From: CAAGNP01 sp964611185
GTDB taxonomy: Bacteria > Bacteroidota > Bacteroidia > Bacteroidales > UBA932
Assembly: GCA_964611185.1 (NCBI GenBank)
Contig: CAZSXE010000035.1
Span: 1 to 16,567, forward strand
DNA length: 16,567 bases
Direction of reading: 5' to 3'
In this document: positions 1-6,597 of the stretch, in pieces
Layout of the letters: every line of letters starts with the position of its first letter
Position numbering within the stretch: the stretch's first letter is position 1
Position numbers and translations under genes: made by a program
The notes under the pieces: model-generated
What the model was told of the DNA's origin: nothing
Database searches by the model: none
What the model saw: the letters and a program-made list of their open reading frames with translations, nothing else

Positions 1-31
1 TAAAAAAGCCGAATGCAGAGGCAAACGGCTT
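1..31 (-). terminator. Rho-independent terminator after rpmE2
   Basis: Read on the minus strand, AAGCCG (31-26) pairs with CGGCTT (11-6). An inner TGC/GCA pair lies inside it, across a TT/TT internal loop, and the stem is followed by a run of T down to position 2. It sits about 34 bases past the rpmE2 stop and closes the long minus-strand gene block. The T-run exists only on the minus-strand side, so it should not end plus-strand transcripts. Confidence 0.75.
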
Positions 32-64
32 GAATATCTTTTAAAACTTCTGAAATAGTGAAGT

Positions 65-310
65 TTATTTCTTTTTGTAGCGCTGATAGAATTTGTCCAC
101 ACGGCCGGCGGTATCCACAAGCTTCATCTTACCTGTATAGAAAGGGTGAGAAGTATTGGAAATTTCGACCTTAACCAAAGGATACTCAACACCTTCTACT
201 TCGAGGGTCTCCTTGGTATTAACGCAAGAGCGAGTAATAAAAACATGCTCGTTGGACATATCCTTGAAAGCTACAAGACGGTAGGTTTCGGGATGTATTG
301 CTTTTTTCAT
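65..310 (-). CDS. rpmE2: 50S ribosomal protein L31 type B
   Basis: The 81-residue product is a complete type B L31, a small protein of the large ribosomal subunit that bridges to the small subunit. It begins MKKAIHPETYRLVAFKDMS, contains the NTKET segment and SHPFYTGK, and ends VDKFYQRYKKK, all typical of the family. It has a single cysteine (C29) and so lacks the zinc-binding cysteines of type A L31; in many bacteria the zinc-free form replaces the zinc form when zinc is scarce. The ATG at 310 fits the family start. A Bacteroidota promoter lies just upstream inside the end of the kinase gene, and a hairpin terminator follows, so it can be expressed apart from the operon in front of it. Confidence 0.95.
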   Translation of the reverse strand: MKKAIHPETYRLVAFKDMSNEHVFITRSCVNTKETLEVEGVEYPLVKVEISNTSHPFYTGKMKLVDTAGRVDKFYQRYKKK

Positions 311-335
311 TTATATAATTTTTATTAATGGGCTG

Positions 336-367
336 CAAAAATAGGAATTATTTATTTTGACTGCAAA
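336..367 (-). promoter_or_regulatory. Bacteroidota-type promoter for rpmE2
   Basis: The minus strand has TATTTTTG at 343-336, an exact match to the Bacteroidota -7 consensus TAnnTTTG. TTTG occurs at 367-364, 20 bases upstream, where the -33 element is expected. The start of transcription would fall near 330, giving a 5' leader of about 20 bases before the ATG at 310. The -33 half lies within the last codons of the upstream kinase gene. Confidence 0.65.
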
Positions 368-1436
368 TTATTTTACACATTTCGACATACTGCTCTTCAA
401 TACTTCTAAGTAATTGGTATTGAGCACGAGTGCGAACAAGGTTGTGATCAGGCGATTTGATCTTATAGTATGTATCTCCGTCTATATAGTCCATAAGAAA
501 TCTCAGTACCTGCTCGTAAGTTATATATCGTGCCGAAAATGCTAAATACGAGAGTTCGGATTTTGTAAGTACTGATCCCATATATTTCAAATAACCTTTC
601 GAGTATGCCTCAAACATCTTTATATCCATAGTGACATTTTCAAGACACTCATCGTCTTCAGCTCCGGTGTTGGTATATGACCGGATAGCATCTCCGAAAT
701 CATTGAGACAGGTAGAAGACATAACAGTATCAAGATCAATGGCACAAAGGACATCCCCTGTCCCTTTATCGAAAAGGAAGTTACTGATTTTGGTATCGTT
801 ATGAGTAACTCTGCACGGGATGGTTCCATTTTCGACAAGTCTCCAAAAATCAAGCATCTCTTTACGCCTCATCTCCACCCACCCTATCTCCTGCGATAGA
901 GAACCAACACGAGAAGCACTATCTCTCCGAATCGACTCATCCCATTGAGAGAATCTCCACCTTATATTATGAAATCCTTTAATCGTCTCAAAAAGAGGCT
1001 CTTTGAAATCTGAAAGAGAAAGCTGAAATTTACCAAGTCCCTCCCCTCCCTTAAGGGCAAGAGCAGGAGAATCAGCCTTACTATATGTAACTGTATCATC
1101 TATAAAAAGGGTTAAAACCCAATAATTCCCTGAATCATCCTTGTAGTAAAGTTCTCCCGATGTACTTTCAATAACCGTGAGTGTAGCACGCATGGGATCA
1201 TCCCCCAAAGCTACCGCCTTAGTCTTTATATGAGAGGTAACTTTAGAGATATTTTGCATCATCGATGGAACATCGGGGAAAATCTGATGATTCTTCCTTT
1301 GAAGGATATAGTCGGGCGAATCTCCGAATGTCTTCACCACATAAGTGTCATTAATAAAGCCCTCTCCGAGAGGTTTGATAGTATCAATTTTTCCATTTAC
1401 GCGAAAATGGGAGACAATATTTAACAAATTCACCAT
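348..1436 (-). CDS. Sugar 1-kinase of the APH family (NahK/AmgK-like)
   Basis: This is a 362-residue phosphotransferase of the aminoglycoside phosphotransferase (APH/choline kinase) fold, closest in appearance to N-acetylhexosamine 1-kinases (NahK) and the MurNAc/GlcNAc anomeric kinase AmgK. An N-lobe segment KPLGEGFINDTYVV (21-34) resembles the nucleotide-binding loop. The catalytic loop is THNDTKISNFLF (211-222), with D214 as likely catalytic base and N219 as metal ligand. The metal-binding motif IDLDTVM (233-239) and NDFGDAIRSY (245-254) follow, as in NahK. It would phosphorylate the anomeric hydroxyl of a free amino sugar in the cytosol. I chose the ATG at 1436; the longer reading frame begins at a TTG (1463) inside the upstream gene. 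The ATG lies 2 bases after the stop of the DUF1343 gene, so the two are probably translationally coupled. Substrate is inferred from family and neighbours; antibiotic resistance is unlikely. Confidence 0.75.
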   Translation of the reverse strand: MVNLLNIVSHFRVNGKIDTIKPLGEGFINDTYVVKTFGDSPDYILQRKNHQIFPDVPSMMQNISKVTSHIKTKAVALGDDPMRATLTVIESTSGELYYKDDSGNYWVLTLFIDDTVTYSKADSPALALKGGEGLGKFQLSLSDFKEPLFETIKGFHNIRWRFSQWDESIRRDSASRVGSLSQEIGWVEMRRKEMLDFWRLVENGTIPCRVTHNDTKISNFLFDKGTGDVLCAIDLDTVMSSTCLNDFGDAIRSYTNTGAEDDECLENVTMDIKMFEAYSKGYLKYMGSVLTKSELSYLAFSARYITYEQVLRFLMDYIDGDTYYKIKSPDHNLVRTRAQYQLLRSIEEQYVEMCKIICSQNK

Positions 1437-1438
1437 AA

Positions 1439-2605
1439 TTAAATTATACTTTTTACCCTCCAAAGAGGATTATCATACAGTAAAAAACGCTTCGCTTTCC
1501 TAATCCATTTCTGCTCCTCTACCTTAATATGCTCCTTGACCTCTGACCAATCTCCTCCATTGCGTAAAAAATCAATGAGGACAGAGTCTCCTACAATGGA
1601 ATCATTTTTCTCATTAAAGCAAAACTGAGGTGCATTTTCCGCTACAAATCTCATGAGACGAAGCTGATGAGCGAGAGCATGGTACTGGACCCCCGGATTG
1701 GAAAGAAGTTGAAATCCGAAGCAGCCTATACCCGAATATCGGGAGAAAGCGGGAATGAATTTCGTCCAGCGGACAAATACTCCCGGGTCGGAAACAGGAT
1801 TATCGGGATCATTCCACGAAGTGAAATGATGACTTAGGTTATAGCCTGCAAGTGAACTCAAAAACGGAGCTCCGAACATCTCGTATGGCCTTGTAGTCCC
1901 TATCCCGTTGCTCACATTGGTCCCTTCCCAAAGATACTGACCACTGTAAAAATTGCAAGTAAACAGCCCTGCAATATCCTCGGACGGGGGGATGCTCCAC
2001 GGCATCATATATTGCGTAGCTGAACGGACAAGATAGGAGACGATATGAAGGTGAAACTTAGCTCCTATCTCACTGTGGAACAGATTTGCTATCTCACCGA
2101 TAGAGAGTCCGTGCCTGTGAGGGATACCTTCCACACATATAGAAGAAGCGTATTGAGGGTCAATAATAGTGCCTTCCACGCACCTCCCTGCCGGATTTTC
2201 TCTATCAAGAATATACACGGACAGATTAATATCATTGTGATGTAAGGTAAGAAATAGATTAAACAGTATGGATAAGACCGGATAGTATCTTGAACCTACA
2301 TCTTGAAGTTCCACAACAAGAGCATCAAGCTCGCTCAATTCCTGAGCCTGATGGCTTAAAGAAGTCTCATCATAACCGTTAAATGAAAAAAACTCACATC
2401 CGTCAAGCCCCAGCGAGTAATAAGCATCTGTAACATCATCGGGAGTGAATACCTTTTTCAGATTACCTTTTTTATACAATGTCTCGAAAAGATACTCCCC
2501 TTTTTCCGGATTCCACGCCACCTGATTACATAGAACCCCTACCCGACCGCTTCTCAGGACAAGATCAGGCTGCTGCTCCAAGGGGGTGGTTCTAAATGAA
2601 AACAT
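1439..2605 (-). CDS. DUF1343 protein, divergent NamZ/GH171-like
   Basis: The 388-residue product matches the DUF1343 family, whose characterised member NamZ (YbbC) is an exo-beta-N-acetylmuramidase, family GH171. Recognisable blocks are SGRVGVLCNQ (19-28), ELQDVGSRYY (99-108), LDRENPAGRCVEG (133-145), IPHRHGLSIGEIA (161-173), WSIPPSED (203-210) and EGTNVSNGIGTTRPYEMFGAPF's core at 227-248. There is no signal peptide, so a cytosolic location is predicted, unlike secreted NamZ. It is also unusual in signature residues: the PEHG block expected after the first strand-turn is TPDD (54-57), and the usual SEGRGTT is SNGIGTT. Activity may therefore be altered or lost. The ATG at 2605 overlaps the glmM stop by one base (TAATG). 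The kinase starts 2 bases after its stop. Family assignment is fairly firm, enzymatic activity is not. Confidence 0.75.
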   Translation of the reverse strand: MFSFRTTPLEQQPDLVLRSGRVGVLCNQVAWNPEKGEYLFETLYKKGNLKKVFTPDDVTDAYYSLGLDGCEFFSFNGYDETSLSHQAQELSELDALVVELQDVGSRYYPVLSILFNLFLTLHHNDINLSVYILDRENPAGRCVEGTIIDPQYASSICVEGIPHRHGLSIGEIANLFHSEIGAKFHLHIVSYLVRSATQYMMPWSIPPSEDIAGLFTCNFYSGQYLWEGTNVSNGIGTTRPYEMFGAPFLSSLAGYNLSHHFTSWNDPDNPVSDPGVFVRWTKFIPAFSRYSGIGCFGFQLLSNPGVQYHALAHQLRLMRFVAENAPQFCFNEKNDSIVGDSVLIDFLRNGGDWSEVKEHIKVEEQKWIRKAKRFLLYDNPLWRVKSII

Positions 2606-3996
2606 TACCTGTTTATTTTGTTAGCTATCGCAATAATACGCTGCGCAAGTGCCTGAGCCTTAGCCTCATCGGAGGCTTCGCTATAAATACGAATAATAGG
2701 TTCGGTATTTGATTTTCTGAGGTGCACCCACATTTTCTCTTTATCGAAATCTATCTTAACTCCATCAATTGTGGTAATTCTTTCCCCGGCAAATTCTTCT
2801 TTAACTTTATTCAGAATCTTGTCAATAAGTACAGGATCTGAGAGATCTATACGGTTCTTGGAGATGACATATTGAGGGTATGTAGCTTTCAATTTAGATA
2901 CCGGCATCTTTTTATGAGCAAGATTACTTAAAAACAAAGCTACCCCCACAAGAGCATCGCGACCGCTGTGAACTTCGGGAAAGATAACTCCTCCATTCCC
3001 CTCGCCGCCTATCACAGCCCCTATTCGTCTCATTTCAGTAGTAACATTAACCTCTCCCACAGCAGCAGCCGAATAATTACATCCGTGAGCCTCAGTTATA
3101 TCTCTAAGGGCTCTGCTCGAAGAAAGATTAGAAACAGTAGGGCCTTTTTTATTATCAAGAACATAATCTGCTATGGAAACTAAAGTATATTCCTCTCCAA
3201 AAGGGACTCCGTCTTCACAGATAAAAGCAAGCCTATCCACATCGGGATCGACCGAAACTCCCAAATCGGCTTTTTCGGAGACTACCCTCGCAGAGAGATC
3301 CACGAGATGAGCCGGAAGTGGCTCGGGATTGTGGGCAAAATGGCCGGTAGGCTCACAATTAAGACAGACACACTCTACCCCCAACGCTTCGAAGAGCTTG
3401 GGCATAATCACCCCACCTACAGAATTTACACCATCGAGGACCACCTTGAAGCCGGATTTATAAATCGCATCGACATCCACAAGGGGATTATTGACCACAG
3501 CTTCGATATGAGCTTGAGTAAAATCCTTATACTCAATCCCTCCAAGCTCATCCACATCGCTGTAATCAAAATTATCAGCTTGGGCTACCATAAGAAGTTC
3601 ATTGCCTTCGGCTGCATCAAGAAACTCCCCTTTCTCATTCAAAAGTTTGAGGGCATTCCACTGTTTGGGATTGTGCGAAGCAGTAAGGATAATCCCACCA
3701 TCCGCTTTTTCAAAAATAACCCCCATTTCTGTCGTGGGAGTAGAAGCAAGCCCAGCATTAATCACATCTATACCGCAAGCACGGAGCGTTCCGCAAACAA
3801 TACTATCCACCATCGAACCGGAAAGACGAGCATCGCGCCCCACTACCACTTTATAGCGATTTTTATCGGGGATTCTTACTTTTAGCCTCTGCGCATAAGC
3901 AGAAGTAAACTTTACAATATCAACAGGGGTGAGGGCACTCCCTGGCTCACCGCCAATGGTTCCCCTGATTCCGGAGATAGATTTAATTAATGTCAT
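2605..3996 (-). CDS. glmM: Phosphoglucosamine mutase (alpha-D-phosphohexomutase)
   Basis: This 463-residue alpha-D-phosphohexomutase shows all four active-site blocks: phosphoserine loop TASHNP (105-110, Ser107), metal-binding DPDVDR (250-255), sugar-binding GEGNGG (331-336) and phosphate-binding RKSNTEP (427-433). GlmM interconverts glucosamine 6-phosphate and glucosamine 1-phosphate on the way to UDP-GlcNAc. The GEGNGG form is the one common in Bacteroidota and archaeal GlmM/ManB-type enzymes, so activity on mannose phosphate cannot be excluded. The start is the ATG at 3996 (MTLIKSISGIRG, the usual N-terminus); the open frame extends 42 codons upstream into batE but without family similarity. 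It lies 16 bases after batE, with no promoter visible in between. It is followed by a one-base overlap with the DUF1343 gene. Confidence 0.9.
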   Translation of the reverse strand: MTLIKSISGIRGTIGGEPGSALTPVDIVKFTSAYAQRLKVRIPDKNRYKVVVGRDARLSGSMVDSIVCGTLRACGIDVINAGLASTPTTEMGVIFEKADGGIILTASHNPKQWNALKLLNEKGEFLDAAEGNELLMVAQADNFDYSDVDELGGIEYKDFTQAHIEAVVNNPLVDVDAIYKSGFKVVLDGVNSVGGVIMPKLFEALGVECVCLNCEPTGHFAHNPEPLPAHLVDLSARVVSEKADLGVSVDPDVDRLAFICEDGVPFGEEYTLVSIADYVLDNKKGPTVSNLSSSRALRDITEAHGCNYSAAAVGEVNVTTEMRRIGAVIGGEGNGGVIFPEVHSGRDALVGVALFLSNLAHKKMPVSKLKATYPQYVISKNRIDLSDPVLIDKILNKVKEEFAGERITTIDGVKIDFDKEKMWVHLRKSNTEPIIRIYSEASDEAKAQALAQRIIAIANKINR

Positions 3997-4012
3997 CTTA
4001 TATTTAATTTTT

Positions 4013-4777
4013 TTAAATAACTTCAATATCTCTTTTAACAAGCCATCCCTGCCTTCCATCCGATAATTCGATTTTTCTCCACTCTCCCAAATCTTCGAGA
4101 ACATCCACTTTCGTCCCCTCATGAATAATAAGAAGAGTCTTACCGGAGTCGCTTGGAGAGCTTTTTACGGAACTGACAGGATTGATGATAATCGCTTCAT
4201 CTGCCTTCCCCGCCCTTAATTTTAGAGAAATAGAGAAAAATATGGATACCATAAACAGAATAAAGAAAAAGAGGGCGAAAATAAAAGACAATTTTCTTTT
4301 GACGAGTGAACGGGAATATCTGAAAAAAATCAGCAGCAGAGCCACTACTGCAAAAATCGCAATAGAAATATAAGCCCAAGTATTGGACGAGAGTAAGTTA
4401 CGAACCTCTTTGACCCATGTAATCAGCACAAATTCGGGGACCTCCTCTATCCTATCTATTGTAAATTGCTGAGCAATCATCAGATTATTCTTTGCATCTT
4501 CATAAGAAGGATCCATCTTCAGAGCTTTTTCATAATACAAAATCGAATACGGGAGATAACCTTGCATTTTATAATATGAATTACCGATATTATAAAACAG
4601 TTCCGGTGAGATATAGCCTGAGGTTTCAAGCTGTTTAAAACCGCTCAGAGCTTTTTCGTAATTCGCTTCAGAATAAGCACTTACGGCATCATTCCACAAA
4701 GAATCCACGGCACTCTCCTGAGAGTATAGTGAAATATTTACGGTAAGTACGACCACAATTAATAAAAATTTTCTCAT
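4013..4777 (-). CDS. batE: BatE, TPR and SH3-domain envelope protein
   Basis: The 254-residue product has a signal peptide (about 1-20, ending LYSQ), two TPR-like helical repeats (about 26-92), two membrane segments (about 134-152 and 163-185) and a C-terminal bacterial SH3 domain (about 193-252, with the GEWRKIEL and GRQGWL strands). This is the layout of BatE in Bacteroidota aerotolerance operons. The basic loop RYSRSLVKRK between the membrane segments should be cytosolic by the positive-inside rule, putting both the TPRs and the SH3 domain in the periplasm. SH3b domains often bind cell-wall or peptide ligands. It starts 5 bases after batD and is followed closely by glmM. The molecular function of Bat proteins is not settled. 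Confidence 0.85.
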   Translation of the reverse strand: MRKFLLIVVVLTVNISLYSQESAVDSLWNDAVSAYSEANYEKALSGFKQLETSGYISPELFYNIGNSYYKMQGYLPYSILYYEKALKMDPSYEDAKNNLMIAQQFTIDRIEEVPEFVLITWVKEVRNLLSSNTWAYISIAIFAVVALLLIFFRYSRSLVKRKLSFIFALFFFILFMVSIFFSISLKLRAGKADEAIIINPVSSVKSSPSDSGKTLLIIHEGTKVDVLEDLGEWRKIELSDGRQGWLVKRDIEVI

Positions 4778-4782
4778 ATCTG

Positions 4783-6594
4783 TTAACTTTCAATCTCTGA
4801 TATAACTTTAATAGCCTTTTTATAGTGATTTTCCATCGCTGTAAAGCCGGAGGAAGGGGCATAACGGGCATATTCGCAAGCATCGATAACTTCGTAAAGC
4901 TCATCTATCAACTCCTGCTTTGCCCCCTTTTCAAGCAGCTTCACTGAAATGTTTTCACGATTAAGCTCCGCCACCGGAATTGTAAATTTATCGGAAATGT
5001 AACCTAAAACAGCCTTATGCAACTCCTCGTAAAATGCAGAATAAAGATTTTGTTTAAGAAATATCTCTGCTTTTTTCAACCTTAAACGGGCTACTTTTTT
5101 AGCTTTTCGATTCTTCGTCCCTGCCACATCTCTGCGCATCTTATCACTCTTATCGAGGAGATAACACACCACTATAAAAAGAATAATTATCCCCCCCAAA
5201 GAGAGTCCGAAAGAATACGAAAAGACAATGAAAGATTTTCCTTTTTTTAATGTGGAACTATCCGTGGATATAAATCTTATATCTTCGCCGAGACTCTTTA
5301 CTGATTGTTTATTCACCCCCGAGGCAATAACCGTGGCAGAGGTCTCATTACCCCTTGCCACCCCTATTTTTAACGATTTGGATGACAGTGTCACATACTT
5401 CCCCTGTTTTATACTATAATAGGAATAATGGACAGGGTCGATTTCAAAAGTTCCCGCGCTCCTCGGAATAAACGGATATTCAAAAGTTTTCGTACCGGTA
5501 GAGCCATAATCTCCGGAAGCGATTTTATCACTTCTCTTCACATCATAAGCTTCAAAATCTGGAGGAAATACCACCTTTGGAGCCTCAATCAGGTTTATAT
5601 TTCCGGTACCTGTTATAGTAACAATCAGAGAAGCAGCTTCATGGGCATTCAAGGAATCGCGAGAAAGTTTCACATCCATCTTATATTCACCCACACCTCC
5701 AGTAAATGAAGCAGGAGCACCGGAAGGGAGGGGAGAGACATTAATATCCAATTTCTGAGTACTTATCCTCTTTCTCAATGTCTGATAATTATCGAAAAAA
5801 TCATCAAACGGAGAGCGTGAAGGGGCATTATTACGCACCTGTACCAGACAGACCATTTCTGATGGCTCTATTGAAATCACCCCTGTTTGCTGAGGTAAAA
5901 GCATATATTTACGAAGTAGCGCGGCATCATATATCTGCCCTTTGTAAGTCTCTCTGACAAACGAAAGGTTAGCCGGCGACTCTGTCTCTTGACTCCAAAA
6001 GCCGTTGAATGTGGGAAATTTAACATCCTCCACACCGCTTATATTGGTTTTAGTAAGGAGCTTAATAGAAAGAACAATAGGCTCACCTTTTACGACACTC
6101 TTTTTATCTACACTCATAAGTAAGATTAAATCGTTGGCACCTATACCTGAAGAATTTTCTCTTTTATCCACCCCCGATTCACCCGAAGAAGAATTAGAGG
6201 AGGTCTGCTCCTTTACCACCTCTATGGTAACAGGTGTACTTGAGTACAATTTCCCTTCGATTTTCACCGAAGCTGAAGGTATAGTGAATTTCCCCTCTTT
6301 CATAGGTTGCAGAACAAAAGTATAACTTACTTCGTAAGAATGAGTGCGCTTACCATTAATGATGCTTGTAGAACTCATAGTAGAAGAAGTAGGCCCTGCA
6401 AGTATCTGAAAATCATCCATCTGAGGAGGATTAAACTCCTGTGTCTTACCGGTTGCAGTAAAAACCACCCTGAAAGCTTCATCTGTTGTTACCACTGCCG
6501 GTGCATCGACACCAAGTACATATTGACCCCTCAACGAGTAAAAACTCATTAACAACGGAACAATCAGCAATAATTTCAATATTCCTTTATTCAT
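4783..6594 (-). CDS. batD: BatD, oxygen-tolerance envelope protein
   Basis: This is a 603-residue BatD protein (Pfam oxygen tolerance family). It has a signal peptide (about 1-24, cut near LRGQ), a large beta-rich extracytoplasmic part made of immunoglobulin-like segments (about 25-450, with a Ser/Glu linker near 130-150), one membrane helix (about 456-480) and a basic-to-helical cytosolic tail (481-603). The tail contains YISDKF (532-537) and YARYAPSS (575-582), which align with the tail of the protein encoded at 9376-10344. It begins 3 bases after the batBC stop and ends 5 bases before batE, so the three are surely on one message. The large exported domain suggests a scaffold for the VWA proteins BatA and BatB. 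Confidence 0.88.
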   Translation of the reverse strand: MNKGILKLLLIVPLLMSFYSLRGQYVLGVDAPAVVTTDEAFRVVFTATGKTQEFNPPQMDDFQILAGPTSSTMSSTSIINGKRTHSYEVSYTFVLQPMKEGKFTIPSASVKIEGKLYSSTPVTIEVVKEQTSSNSSSGESGVDKRENSSGIGANDLILLMSVDKKSVVKGEPIVLSIKLLTKTNISGVEDVKFPTFNGFWSQETESPANLSFVRETYKGQIYDAALLRKYMLLPQQTGVISIEPSEMVCLVQVRNNAPSRSPFDDFFDNYQTLRKRISTQKLDINVSPLPSGAPASFTGGVGEYKMDVKLSRDSLNAHEAASLIVTITGTGNINLIEAPKVVFPPDFEAYDVKRSDKIASGDYGSTGTKTFEYPFIPRSAGTFEIDPVHYSYYSIKQGKYVTLSSKSLKIGVARGNETSATVIASGVNKQSVKSLGEDIRFISTDSSTLKKGKSFIVFSYSFGLSLGGIIILFIVVCYLLDKSDKMRRDVAGTKNRKAKKVARLRLKKAEIFLKQNLYSAFYEELHKAVLGYISDKFTIPVAELNRENISVKLLEKGAKQELIDELYEVIDACEYARYAPSSGFTAMENHYKKAIKVISEIES

Positions 6595-6597
6595 TTT

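Noticed and set aside
348..1436. Aminoglycoside resistance gene
   Set aside because: The fold is shared with aminoglycoside phosphotransferases, but the HNDTK and IDLDTVM motifs and the amino-sugar neighbours fit a sugar 1-kinase; no mobile-element signs are present.
1437..1463. Longer TTG start for the sugar kinase
   Set aside because: The extension encodes nine residues inside the end of the DUF1343 gene and is not family-like; the ATG at 1436 gives the normal N-terminus.
3307..3885. Plus-strand open frame of 192 codons
   Set aside because: It lies wholly antisense to glmM, whose active-site motifs are all intact on the other strand, and it resembles no family.
3997..4122. 42-codon N-terminal extension of GlmM
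   Set aside because: It overlaps the coding end of batE and has no similarity to the mutase family, which starts at MTLIKSISGIRG.
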